DNA of 64,000 nt from Myrica gale (Eukaryota > Streptophyta > Magnoliopsida > Fagales > Myricaceae): NCBI GenBank assembly GCA_963930655.1, contig OZ005611.1:5835501-5899500 (forward strand), read 5' to 3'. The stretch's first letter is position 1; every line of letters starts with the position of its first letter. A model generated the notes under the pieces. The model saw only the letters and a list, made by a program, of their open reading frames with translations, was not told where the DNA came from and did not search any database. The position numbers and the translations under genes were made by a program. Below, piece by piece: positions 30,901 through 44,300 of this stretch.

Positions 30901-33278
30901 AAATTTACTAGATAATGAAGGGATTAAAACTATCCTAGTATTTAATGATTTTTATTGCTAACGACATTCATATAAACTTTATTTTTCCACGAATCATGCA
31001 TTCATATAAACTTGCCATGGAAGAAAATGGGATAATCATATAATATAGATCGCATGCAAACAAAAATCTTGCAAGTGGGATGGATATAGGCGACTTGAGT
31101 CCTATTCATTTGAATCTATCCCAGCCTAGCTGGCTGAGAGAGAGAGAGAGTAGTGGACACGGAAGAAAAAGAAAATATTGCAAAAGGTGGCCTCGAAGTC
31201 AATTTGAGCGTAATTGCAAGTACTCTTTTGATAGTAAATCTAATAATCACAGTTGTATCTAAATAATGATAAAATTGAAGAAAGTGGCCGTAGGTTATCT
31301 AAAGAAAGCTATCTCCAAGAACCAGCCGGCCAAGAAAAAGGAGGATATAAAAAAACACGAAAGACCAAAAAAATAAAGAGCTCGAAATGATGAGGTTTTA
31401 GTGATGATGGTGAGTGGGAAGCAGCGAAGAAGAGAAAAGGAATAGAAAAGAAAGGAATATTTGGGGCGTGGTGACATGGAAAGGGTGGAGTGCTTTGCTT
31501 CTGTTACTTTTTTAATTTTATCTATTATTTTCTCTGGAAGTCGTAATTTCCTATGCATGTGTAGTTTGATCAAATCAAGCAAGCGTGCCTTTGTTCTCAG
31601 AGATGTAGGAATTAACTATGAACTATTTTAATTTGTTGCTTAGGATGCCCAGCTTGAACCAATTTCTTTAACATTTTTCACAGGTCACTCTTTCCGTAAT
31701 TGTACATGAACCCACTATTCTAGTGTAACTCAAGTTATGGAACTCAGACCATGCGTTTCTCCTAAGCAAAAACAAACCTGTACGTAGAACGAGTCATCCT
31801 ATAATTGCACTTAAAAACACAAAAAAGAATAATTTTAAAGCAGATCAGGGTCAGATCGAGTAATACAAATTAAATTTGGTTTCAATTTTTTAAGCTTATG
31901 GTTTTATCAAAACGTATTTAATTATGTACTAAACAATTTAAACCAAAACTCAATAAAAAAAGTAGCAGTACGTATTGGTTACGAATCACATGTCACATCC
32001 TATTAATTCTAAGGATCGTCGATTAATTATCTACAAGTTATTCTCTCCTTATAGTCAAATCAAATCTTTCAAGGAACAAAAAGACAAAAAAAAAACTAGC
32101 AATAATTATGCATGACTCAATATATATATATATAAACATGAATGAGGAAAACCCTTTGTCCACATGCAAACTTGGATGAACACATGAGCGCGTACCATTG
32201 AATGACCACGTAAGCGGGGGCCTAAATAAGGTGATCTGTGATCACATGCAAACATAGGATACGATTTCTTATGGTCTTTCTTTGTTTCTAGGTCAGAACA
32301 GGAAATGCGAAGTTCATCTGTGTCATTTTCGTAGGAATCTACACTAGCTAGTTCCAACGTCATAATTTTCTAGGTCGATTTTCTCCTCCCGTACCTAACC
32401 TACCATTTGGCTAGCCTGCTGCTGAAACTGGCAAACTATGGTGAAAACTAAAGAGAACCTTACAACTTTATTGAAAGAGCTGTGACGCGTGGTGCCAGAT
32501 TCCTGATTAATCGTGGTTTTTTAGAGACCCCTTGTTAATATATAGGAAGCAAATAACCTATTACTTGCTGGGGGAACGGCAGAGATCCCCGAATCACTTT
32601 CCTTGTTTTTAATGTGAAATAGGGAGAATATTCTTTAGACGTGAGAAGCTTGCAGCTTGGATCGAAAGGCGCGCGACATGCAACGCAAGTGCTAATCCAA
32701 AAAGGAGGAATTTATAGAAAGTTGGCCCCCTTTTTCGCTTTGGAGCGATCACCCCACAACCCACTATGCAGAAGGCCATGATAAAACTATCCAGCAAGCC
32801 TACGAAAGGAATCTCATCCCGCAATTTTTATTTTCCACCACCAAAGTCGTCAGAACTAGTCCTCCTTTCTCCAAAAGACCCAGTCTCTATCACAAGATTG
32901 CAAAAGAAAGTGTGTTGTGTTTTTGTTTGTGCGATGAACTTGTGGGGGGAGAGAGAGTATACATGACAGACTTCCTTGTACCTTTGTTACACTGTGACAT
33001 AGATTTAAAGTTAGAAACAGTATCTTGTTTAGCGCAAAAGAAAAGTTAGAAACAGTATCTTGAAAGCTGGCTTGACTTCAAGAGAGAGGAAAACTTTTAT
33101 AGGCATTTACTTATAACGGCCCTATCTAATTCTTGAAGCCAGTTTTTGTACGATCAAGTGAGGATTATCTATTTTCAATTGGAGAATTAAAACAACTCAG
33201 AAAAATAAACACATTTCATATGAAGTTATCCAGATCGATCGGGTTTATTGAAAAACGAACAGTATAGATCATATATAT

Positions 33279-33311
<33 letters not shown>

Positions 33312-33380
33312 GGGGGGCGCACTGGACTCTTGAGGTCGGGTGGAGATCATTAAAAATTAACTATCTACTGCATGACAAAA
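27939..33380. other. Intergenic, AT-rich
   Basis: No gene is supported. A GC-richer block lies at about 28930-29260, with short frames on both strands but no motif. AT microsatellites occur at about 28535-28556, 30042-30057, 32120-32135 and 33268-33312. Confidence 0.45.
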
Positions 33381-33558
33381 GTTATTGTGTGAGTGGACGG
33401 GTAAGATTAGAAGTTGAGAAATCTAATGGTTGAAAAAATATCACGTCATTTAATGAACCCGACCCGCGAATCCGATCCGGTTTCATTAAATGACGTGACA
33501 TTTTTTCAACCATTAAATTTCTTAACTTCTAATCTCACTCGTCCACTCACACAATAAC
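33381..33558. repeat. Long imperfect hairpin (foldback element)
   Basis: Two arms of about 77 bp, 33381-33457 and 33482-33558, are near-perfect inverted copies around a loop of about 24 bp. The outer ends read GTTATTGTGTGAGTGGAC and, inverted, the same; the inner parts include TCACGTCATTTAATGAA. It could be a foldback MITE or give a double-stranded RNA precursor if transcribed. No known microRNA sequence was recognised in the arms. Confidence 0.8.
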
Positions 33559-36529
33559 CGGCCTCTGACAATTATGTGGTCGGCTACTACGGAGGCCATG
33601 GAGTATGGTGGTTCATGAGTACATAGTGATCATCGTGATTCTATAATTAGCAAGCCAGGATGCATGCCTTTTGGACTTCATTAGGCATAAAGCATTACAA
33701 ACAAGTTCTTTCATTTGTCGATAGAAAGACCCATATATGTACATTTGTGATGTGGGATTTGTGAAAAGCTTCTGTTGTATTGGAGATTATCGAGTTGTAA
33801 AATTTTTATGCTGTGAGAATACAAAAAAATTCTGAAAATACTGCATAAACGAACAACCGTTAGTAACATGCTATCCAGTGTCCAAGGTAAGCCGTGCTCG
33901 CGAACCTGACAAACGCCATGCATAAAGTCTCTCCCTCCCTCTTTCTCTCTCTTTCGGTTTCTGCTTTTAACAAATTTAAAACCCCCCTTTGAGTTATCCC
34001 CCACACTCTCACATGCATGGACTGACATAGGCACTCATTATACCACATGCACATGCAAAAGACTCCTCTCTCTCTCTCTCTCGGTCTCTCCCCCAAAATC
34101 CAAAAACATATAGAGGCCTTGTGTTCTGGATCGCACTCTTTCCTGCAACCGGAGCGATGATGATGGCATTGATGATGGTATGATGACGAGATTAAAGCCT
34201 ATTCCTTTTTAAAAACTTCCATTGCCCACCCATCTATTTAGTGGGGAAGAGAAGCACAAACCCCACTTTCTGTAATGGGAAGATGCACATTAACAAAGCT
34301 ATTATAGTTAGGTGTACCCCCCCTTCCACCTCTTAGTACGGTACCAAATCAAACCCCGTGGACTCTAAAACATGAAATCATCTCTCTCCTATCAATTGTC
34401 ATGAAAGCATCCCATGCATGATTATTATTACGTAGACACCAATACATGCTTTCATATATTTTTTCCATTCCTTTTCTAGCGGAAGTTCATCATCATATTT
34501 GTTGTTTGGCTGGTTATGGTTGGGCCTTTATTTACTGTCATGGTATATTCCTAGGGGTCCCAATTCTGGTATTTTCTTCCTTTTTCCCTCAAAGTGGTCC
34601 TTTTTATTTTTTATGATGTTATTCCCATTAGGGTTCCGCATTTTCATGACCACAGTGCGTCTATAGGGGGGGTGTTTGGTCATTCTGCACTGACGGCCTG
34701 TTGAGGCCAACTTTCATGGTAAATGGACTCAAATTCTACCTAAAAGACAGTTTGTAGTTTGGACATGTAAATTAAGCTTTAGAAAGCCCGATTATATAAT
34801 ATGTACATAGTCTTAATCAGACTTCTATTAGCAAAATAAATAATGAGCATATATGATGGAAAAATTTTAGGAACCCCCAAGAATATATATATATATATAA
34901 AAGAAATAAAATCTATATATTCACAAGACCCAAAAGAGAGAAGAGGAGGGAGGAGGGCCGGGAACTAAGAAATGGGCCCGGTGTCAAATTATACTCACTT
35001 GCTAGAATCTTGAGGGTGACATTTGGCTAGAAAGGCATCGCCATCAGGTCCCTTAACTTGCTTTCGTGCTTTGGTTCCAAGCTTAAGTCATTCCATGCCA
35101 TGCACTGTCACCAGTGGCCACGCCTTTCATTTCAGGCTTCTAAGTCCTAACCTTTATATCGATCGAAGCGCATTGCATTTTTTTTCTCATTTTCTTTGTC
35201 GGGCCAACTTTTTCTATATATATATATGTTTAGAGAAATGGGCTCAAAATATTGCATTGCCACCAAAGGAAGATCAATTAAAGAGATCATTCTGAACCTT
35301 GAAGCAAACTTCATTGCCAAATAATGAAGGGGTAGAATTGTCTTATCACTTTTAGTAGTGACCCATCTATCAAAAACAGAGGGGCTCAAATTAAAATTTC
35401 TCCTAGATGGCTCTTCATGTGTGCTTATTGGATGCTGTAGTTTCGGTTAGAGAATTCGTTGATTGACCCGTCTTTGAAAAAGTCCCTTAGTTTTTTTTTC
35501 TTTCTCCGAACAAAGGTGCATGAGAGAGAGAGACCATGTTTGATGGGCTGGAAAGAAAATGGTCAGCTTTTCAGGAAGAGAGGCAGCCAAGAACAGCACC
35601 ATTGCTCAATTAAAAAAACACTTCTTTAAAGTTTCATCCAACGCTTTTGCACCGTAACAGAGGTTTAAACTAAAAATAACATGAGGAAGCGGGGATAGAG
35701 AAAGGAAGAGGATAATTGACAATTCATAGGCCGTACAGTATGTGCAGGGAGGGTGGCAGGCACATGGTTTTCGCAACCAATGTCTAACATAGACCACATC
35801 GCTGTGCTTCGATTCTCGGGTTGTGGGGAAATACCATCATGCATGCCAAAGTCCTCCCCAGCTATTTATTTCCTTATAATTGCTCTCCTAATAACTTATA
35901 AGTCCAATGTCCTCCGTTGCATACGTTAATATATAACTTAATCTTTGACAGGTAATATCATTATGCCTGGCCACTTCTTTGGGGCGCTCCCCTTCTCTCA
36001 ATTTCAGGAATTAGCAACTTAATTAGCTGCATCAAAACTGATCAAAGTGTTCGCTGTTTGGTTAGAATATTAGCAAGTGTCAAAGGAATACTACTACTTT
36101 TCTATTCAGCTGAAAGCATCTCGTTGAAAACGATAAACAATAGTAGTTACTCTAGGATGTATCTGCGCAATGCAAAGCACGCCCATCCTATACCACACAT
36201 GGAACTTTGATGAAGCAATAATAACCATATACAATGAGAGATCATCTCCCATTTTCTATATGTCCTTCATTAGCTGTTCACAAGTAAGCAAGACAATTTA
36301 CTTAAAAAATTTCTCCAGACGAAAGTCTAACACTATGGATTACGGACATATGAATGTTTCAAAATGCTAATTAATATGATGAAAATGTACTTATCTTCTT
36401 ATAACTAATATATGATTCATGTAACCCCTAAAGGGAAAGTACCCAGAAAACTTTTGTTTTTTTTCAAGCTAATTAATGGAGGTTAATGGCCCAACTAATT
36501 AGAGGGTCTTTTGTTTTTTGTTTTGTTTT

Positions 36530-36579
<50 letters not shown>

Positions 36580-37080
36580 ATATATACAATCGAACTGTAG
36601 ATAAAGATTAGCTTTTCCTCTACCCAAATTGGGGCTAAAAAGGACCTTTTTGTGATATTCCAAAAAGAAAGAGTCTTTCTAGTCATTTGGTCCTTGAAAC
36701 TTGCCCTAAAGTTGTTAGCTGGAGGACCCCCCTTATATTCCCCTGTAGAAAACAGGTGGAACTTACATTTCGTCTTAATAATGAAGTCAAAATAAAAATA
36801 TTGCTGTTCGACTTCCTTAAGAATAATAATTTTTCAATCTAACTGACTGACCACCATCTCTCTCTCTCTCTCTCCTGTAACTATTTCATCTCCACAAGCT
36901 TCCAAACAAAGAGAATTAATGGAAAGTGAGATTTGTAAGGTTTATTCTCCCCGTTGTCCTCTGATACGCCTACGATGAAACAGCAAACAAAAACCCTTAT
37001 CTGGTTAATGGGTTTCTCGCTCTTTTTTTATTCCACAATCCCAAATCATTCTCATGGCTCCAACAGATCCCTCTTCCCAA
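33559..37080. other. Intergenic, upstream region of the LAX2-like gene
   Basis: No gene is supported. There is a long AT microsatellite at about 36531-36576. A CT-rich tract (CTCTCTCTCTCTCTC) near 36858-36873 could serve GAGA-binding BPC factors upstream of the next gene (inference). Confidence 0.5.
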
Positions 37081-37086
37081 TATAAA
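37081..37086 (+). promoter_or_regulatory. Possible TATA box of the LAX2-like gene
   Basis: TATAAA lies 114 bp upstream of the main ATG. If used, transcription would start around 37111-37116, which would place the upstream ATG at 37112 at or near the cap and could make its use depend on the exact start site. Confidence 0.35.
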
Positions 37087-37111
37087 GACCATATCCCAGC
37101 ATCTTCAATCC

Positions 37112-37198
37112 ATGGCTTGCCCTGAGATCAAGTACAAGCTCAACAAGGAGGAAAATCACCGAAACTGGCGGTTCCCGTTTCCAGGTTGTCGGATATGA
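37112..37198 (+). promoter_or_regulatory. 28-codon upstream ORF overlapping the LAX2-like start
   Basis: ATG at 37112 opens a 28-codon frame ending TGA at 37196-37198. Its stop overlaps the main start ATG (37195-37197) as ATGA. This geometry can couple termination to re-initiation. Alternatively it marks a one-base discrepancy or an unrecognised splice that would join the two frames, since TTTCCAG at 37178-37184 looks like an acceptor. Confidence 0.45.
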
Positions 37199-40100
37199 CC
37201 ATGGTTCCTACTCAAAACCTCTCTAAAGAACAACAACGTCATCTTTCCGGAGGTTATGCTGGTTGTGGTGGTAGTTATAGAGAAAATTTTGGTCTTATGA
37301 GCCGCGTAGAAGGGTATGAATATGGTAGTGAATCTTGCTTAGGCTCTGATCCAGTGGTTGCTCAGATGGCCGAAGACGATTCAAGAACTAACAGTCTTAA
37401 CGAAGCGGGGTCAAGCTCAAAGGATATTCAAGAAGATAGGGATGAAGGGTGGCTACAATTAAGTATAGGCGGTAACGCGGCCAGCCATAGCAACAAGCAT
37501 GATCAGGCAGAGCCAACGGCTAGAAGAGGTTCCGGATTGATCGAGCTTGATCTTTTACCAGGTGGCCGTAGTTCACAAGAAGCGAGGCCGCTAGCGCCTA
37601 TCTTCCATGTTCCTGAATTTAGAGCTCCTCGCGCGGTTACAAATTTCTCAAGTGCCACTAGTTTTAATGCATCCTTGTTTTTACAGCATCCGGCAAGTAG
37701 CTCGAACTTCCCTCATCAAGAGATTAACTGGGCGTTTAGGCCAATCCGGCATAATATAGGGATCGCTTCTACCTCTACCACACCATCATCTTCGTCTTCG
37801 TTGATGCCATTCGGGTCGTATTTTGCACGGCCCTTTCAGCTTCACTCTGGAATTGATGTTGCCGGACCGAGCGTAGACTTCAGAGTTATTGGCCCTCCCC
37901 GGAGGCCCCATTCTGGCATTTGGTTTATGCTACAAGCTTCCCAAAATCAGTTAAGTGCATATATAAGCTGAAGAGAAAGCCGATAACAAATACTAGGGAA
38001 ATTAAGATCTCTTCTCTTTTTTTCCTTTGGTTTATTTATCCTATATTTGGACCTTGGAGAACATGTGTAGTTCGCTTGGTAACATATTTTTCCCTTGGTT
38101 TCTTAATGCAGAACAAAAGAACCATTTTTGCCTCAGATACCAAAGAGCTACCTCAGAATCAAGTAATATTTCTATCCTCTTTGACTTATCTTCGCCGTGT
38201 TTGATTTTTTTTTTTCTTTCTTGTACAGCCTTCTTTTGAGTACAAAAAACTAAACTCCCCATCTCTCTCGTTTCTTGTTTTGGTTTCAAATCTCCAGAGA
38301 TGGAAGGATGACAGTTCGATTATTACTGAAGTATTTGGTCAATAAGCTGCGACTGGATAGCGAATCCGAGGTATTTAAAAACTTTAATGCAACTTCTTTT
38401 AACTAGAAGTACTTATATGCACAGTTGATTGGTTCCATGAAGTTCTTAGTCCTTCTTTTATTTCGCATTTCTCAGTCATGAGTTTAATGACAAGACATGG
38501 GTGAGTAGGGAAAAAAAAAACCCGAGAAGAAGAAACCAACCTACGATTTTATCGAGTAATATAATTACAGGGAAACAAACACAGTAGGTGTTACAGACAT
38601 GATAGAAACAGCAGAACAACTAAATATTTCTATATTTATTCTGTTAAAATCATATTTATAAGGTGGGACGTATATTTCTAGGTAGCCATCTTCTCCTTTT
38701 GGATTATAATTAGCTTTCCGACTCAGAATCTAGTGTTAGCAAAATATGGCTTGAACGAGAACTTCTCTAATTAAGGAAATGATCACAGTTTCCGAATAGG
38801 TCTTAAGGTTTGTGGTTTAATTAGTTAGTACTTAGTTGTGGATATTTTGGTGGTATTGGATTTATGGGTGAAGTTTAACTAAGTGGAGAAATGCGCATAT
38901 AATTCAGAAAACTGCCTACCACCCGCTTTCCACAAGGCCTAACATATATGGAAGAGGGTCATGATACTCTTTCTCGTGTAAATGGGTTTACTGTAGAAGA
39001 CTATTAAAGATGAATGAAAATAATGTTTCAGTGATCTGGCAATATATACCTCCATAGGAAAAGCGGAGAACGGCAACCAAAACATCGAAAATGCTTATGT
39101 GTCTGTATACATATACACATTACTATATCTATAAAGACGTATATATATAGAAACTCCAGGAGGGCGGTAGGGAAACTGGCTTGCTAGAACATATAGTGGA
39201 GCTCCTAGCAACTAAATAGATTTACCGAGGGCACACTTTATACTAGGAATGACTTTGGATGAGCATTAAAGCCTCGTTAACCTGCAGTAGGACTGGAATT
39301 CTAAGTATGCGATCGACCTGTAATTGCCATATGAGATGGAAGATCATGGAATAGTTTTAAGTGGTGTAGTCTTATAAGAGCACGTCTCGAGTTCGTATAT
39401 ATGAGAGGTTAGACTAGTCATCGATCAGTACTTACACAGCGTTAATAGTATCTTCAATTTGAATTAGGAAAGTAACATTGGAAAACATGGGTATTTTAAA
39501 CTAGCTAGGATTAGTGTGACTAGAACCGTTTTGATTGCATTATCGTTCATATTGGCCAATTTTAGGGCTTATCTTCCATATTTGAGCTGAATGTACTGTG
39601 AGAGAAATTAAGGTCCTAAGAAATACCCTAAATCTAATTATACGTCTTGGACAAACTTTCTAGTAGATAAGAAGCAAATTATAATTAGCCAGTATCATTT
39701 GCATAGTGAATAATGCAGTAATTGTATTGTGAGTTGAGTACACTGAACCCTTTTAGGTAAAAGGTTCTCATTAACATTAGCTAAATCCCGTCGCATGTTT
39801 TCGCCAATCCGAGTTATAGAAGTGGTTACATTCTTTACAAGCTTTAATTGTATAGAAGTTGCACAATATAAGTGTTATATACACACATATTTTTCAGGTC
39901 GTACAAGATTTTTTTTACTGGGTTTGATTTAATGATATATGCGAAAGTAGTACTACTACGTACATCATTATAGATTCAATTCATTATACAGCAATTATAA
40001 GAAGTGTGAACGATTTTACATGGTATAAAGTGATCCATGTAGCTTGTTCATGACTAGATTCATATTGTTATGTCCCGCCACTTTATAATAAATGCTTCAT

Positions 40101-41295
40101 GCACACTCCGCCATCGAATACCACTAAGTCCCTTTTATATGATCAGTACTACTTGATCATTATCAACCTAATACACACGACCATTGAATTATTATGTTAC
40201 TCGAGATCATTTTCCACGATGAAGGTGTCTTGGGGACAGCTAGCTAGCTAGCTTGCTATACAACCAGTTCATGTGTTGCCCATAGCAATATTCAAGAATT
40301 AAAACACACTCATTTTCCAGTCGAAATTAAGTAGAAAAATGATAGTTTAGAACTTAGAGATTAACTTGTAAGATAGAGGTTGAGGAATAACCCACAAAAT
40401 TTGCTATATATGTCAACAATTGCCACAGAAAAAAAAATCTCAAACCGTACGTACTCCATGTCAAAATTTGACTTGGGTGCATGACATCGTATAATAAGCC
40501 TTAACATATATAGGTAATGCAATAATATTTGTAAAATCCCTCTCTTTTAGTGAATAGGTAGAAGTATGATACTAGTTAACTGTTTGCGTGCAATAGATAT
40601 CCTACTCTTTTAGTGAATATTGTCGAGTATTAAGGAAAGATCTTCTAGTATATATTAATCTCATACCAGTGCTGACCAAGATAATTAAAAAGGACGCAGC
40701 ATTATTAATAGTACTCTTGAAGATGTCATCTATTATATAATTCAGAGTTTTTGTAATTCCTAAATTTAAGATAAATTAAATAAAAGTTCAACTTAAATCC
40801 ATGAAACTTCTAACCGGCTCGAAATACATTATTTATGTCGTGGCACATTTTTTTTATAATAATGCATGCGTGCTTGGTTATACATTTTTTAAGAATAATG
40901 CATATATTTGCTTTCTTCGCTATGCTAGCTGTACGTTTGATTATTTTGGCATCTCATTGGTATACGTTTGATTATATGTATAAGCTATAGGATATATATT
41001 TACTATGCATTTATCTGGGAATTAAATAAGATTACCCAATTACCTGTTTGTCAGGCTTGCTTTTGATATCATGTACTATATATAGAGTAGAATTTTTCCT
41101 CACGTCTAGAGTTCTCATCGTTTTGGTACTGAGTCTAATAGCCATTTAAAAATTCAGGTTATCTTAACCGTCAAAGAACTATATATATATAATAGAAGTT
41201 TGTATAATTATGGGGCTGTTTTTCATTTATCTAGCTCGTATATACATATGTAGAAGTGATTGGGGAAGTTATATATGTAGGCTTTAATAGGGAAA

Positions 41296-41345
<50 letters not shown>

Positions 41346-44300
41346 TACTTAATTAATTAGTACGTCTAGCAAACTGAGAATTGGAAAGCGATAAGGAGAA
41401 CAGCAAATTATAAAGACCGAGCATCCTTAATTAATTACTTGCATAAACAAAGAAGATGTAGTCTTGTCGTTTCTTTCACTACATGATTAATATACAGATA
41501 GAGCAAAAAATTAATGTAGAATAAGACGTACAGCACATTATTAAGAGTATATATAAAACCAAGTAGTAATGTTAGTACTAGAATATACTCCCCCGGCCTC
41601 GACCGAACCATGTTGGATTGTTACAAATAATTATAACGTTTGTATACGTATTCGTAATTGGCTACAACATCTATTATATATATATATTAATAGGAGTTAA
41701 TATGTATGACATCCCCATCATTCTGTTTCATTAAATATAATTAAAATTTCCATATAGGCTGGTATTTTGGTCAACCCTAATATATACCATGATTTGGATG
41801 CATATCCTTCTGTTGTTTCCTTGCTCTTCATGCCATGAAGCAAGTCACTGAGATTAAGACAGTTTATTATGTTATCTGTGATTTTATTTCCTAATTAAAA
41901 CAGCTAATGCAACAGCCATGAAACAAAACTCTCTCTCTCTCTCTCTTTGAGCTGCGACTTAAAATTAATATAGTCTAACAATATTCCTACCTAATATATA
42001 TATATATATATAACTAATCAGAAGACACTCATGTACTGCAAAATATATTGCAATCATGTAGAATGTGTGAGAACCCCAACATTCTCATTGCTTTTGTGCA
42101 TATTCCATCATTAGTTTTGATTTTAGGTCAACTTTTGCCATAGATGGGCAAATTCTTCATGATTTGGATCCACCTCTCAGAAGATATCAGCACCTTTTAT
42201 ATATATATATAGCTCGACACCATATATCTTAGCCGCCCAGAACGCGAACCCTCTCCTTCCACACATGGCATGCAACTGAATACCCAATGATTAGGTTTCA
42301 AAGTGAGAGTGAAAGACGAGGGCCAACTTACTTTTATTCCCCCGTGTTAGCGTAAATTTAGGACTTCACTTTCTCTCTTTCTAATCTTCGGATGATTTGA
42401 TTCCCTGAGTGAAAATTGTTGGCTTCATTATGTTCAATGGTTCATACTAGATTCACATGATATACCTAACCAGAGAACCAAAAGCACAAAAAAGAAGAAG
42501 AAGAAAACTTATATATTTATATTATATCTTTAGATTATTAATTAGCGGCCTCAATGAGTGATCAGAATTACAGATAGATTCTTTTTCTTTACAAGGAGAT
42601 GAATGAGAGTCTAGGGAAACAATCAATGAGGGAAAGTGAAAAGTTATCTTCAAGGGCATGGGCCCTACTTTTTGTGATATTATATATCTTCAAGCTGGAT
42701 TATCTTGGCCTCTAGCTAGTTGACACTCGTTTTACATAGAAAAAGAGGTTGATGCTAGCACATCCAAATCATATCGTAGGGCCATAAAAATCACACGTGT
42801 GGACCCTGTCGCTCTCAACGCCTATCTGCTGCATGCCTAGCTACTATCGTTCCCTTTCGTCATGCTTTCGCCTCTTTCGACTCAGCTTTCCAACACAGCT
42901 AGTTGTAGGACCTTTGTAACTTGCCCTCTTTTCCCATCGATCGTTGGTGCTTGATCAAAAGGGCACATCAAAATCTTGAGTGGTGCACTCTCGTGGAATT
43001 TAAAAGAGCCATCATCATCATGATTCATCCCGTCCAGAAGCAGCCATTAGGAAATTAGCTAGAGAGAGAGAAGAAACAATACTTTAACCCAATAGAAAAC
43101 CGCACATATGTTTATATATATAATCTTTTCTTTTTACGTTGGAGGAAAGCAATGCATGAAGTAGAAATCTGCAACAGAATCATTGCAAGTTGTTGAAAAC
43201 AGAACAAAAAGAAAAATTTAAACGCATGGAAGACAGATAAGAGCCATGAAAACGAAATATCCAGTATCTTTTTGGTGAATGGGATGCATGCACAATTAAC
43301 AAAAAAAAAAAGATAATCTGTCTAAGCTAGGTACAAATAGCGGGAACGAATTGTCTCCGAAGGCAATCCGCTTCGGACATCCTGTAGTCGGGAGCTCGAA
43401 AGAAGTGTGGATCCCGTCCGGGACCCGGGCAGCACGGACACTACGGAGGCAATCCGCTCCCCAAACAGCTACCCCTTTCAAAAACTAAGGGTTTTTGCCA
43501 GGTCTTAAGCTAAGTTCTTGGCAGATATTATATGGGTCGACGAATGAGAATCGAAGTATGGTTGTTCATGAAGGAATATTGACCTTCTCGCTCGCAAGGG
43601 TTTCTCTGAAACAACGTGAAAGAGACGTGCATGACGATGACGATGGGTATATATATCTATCTTCCTAGTTAGCACTTGGAGGGCCTTTGGAATATAATAA
43701 TTGTGCCTATTCCTCGCCGTGCTTTTTGGATCCACACTCAAAGAACACCTTTATGTAATTGCTTTGGTATATATATTATACTAAAAGTCCAAGGGAGCAT
43801 GATTTTGCCTTACAAGCAAAGTCTGCGTGGGTCCCTTTCAATGATTAAAATCGGGCAGTTTCGAGATCGTGGGGATGGGCGGGCAGCTTTCACCGGTGGA
43901 TGGCCAGGCCTTCGCTACCCGCTGACCGAAGTATTTTTCGAGTAATCTTGGGAGTAAAGCAGAAAAGTTGGATGGGAGGAATTTTATGGTTAAAGTAGAC
44001 GTAACAAAGATTTATATGGGGGCACAGCATGGGGAAGACGTAAGGTAGTGACGAAACATGACGTCACTACCCAACTTAAATATTTTTTATTTAAATAACA
44101 TCAGTAAAATTCAATTTATTTATTTTTTTAAGAGGAGAAAAAACTCATCTTTTATAGCTCAATTTAATTATTTTTTTTCCTTCTTATTTAAACATCAATG
44201 ATTTCTTCTTCTTCTTCGTAGAAAACTTTTGGTTTCCGTTGTTATAATATGGCCTTACTTACAAGTGACTTAAAGAAATGCTTAGGACCCTTTGTAAGGG

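Noticed and set aside
33268..33312. AT repeat next to the hairpin as part of a replication origin or CRISPR-like array
   Set aside because: It is an ordinary plant AT microsatellite without spacers or unit structure.
36495..36686. 63-codon frame over the AT microsatellite
   Set aside because: Its IYIYIY content comes from the simple repeat.
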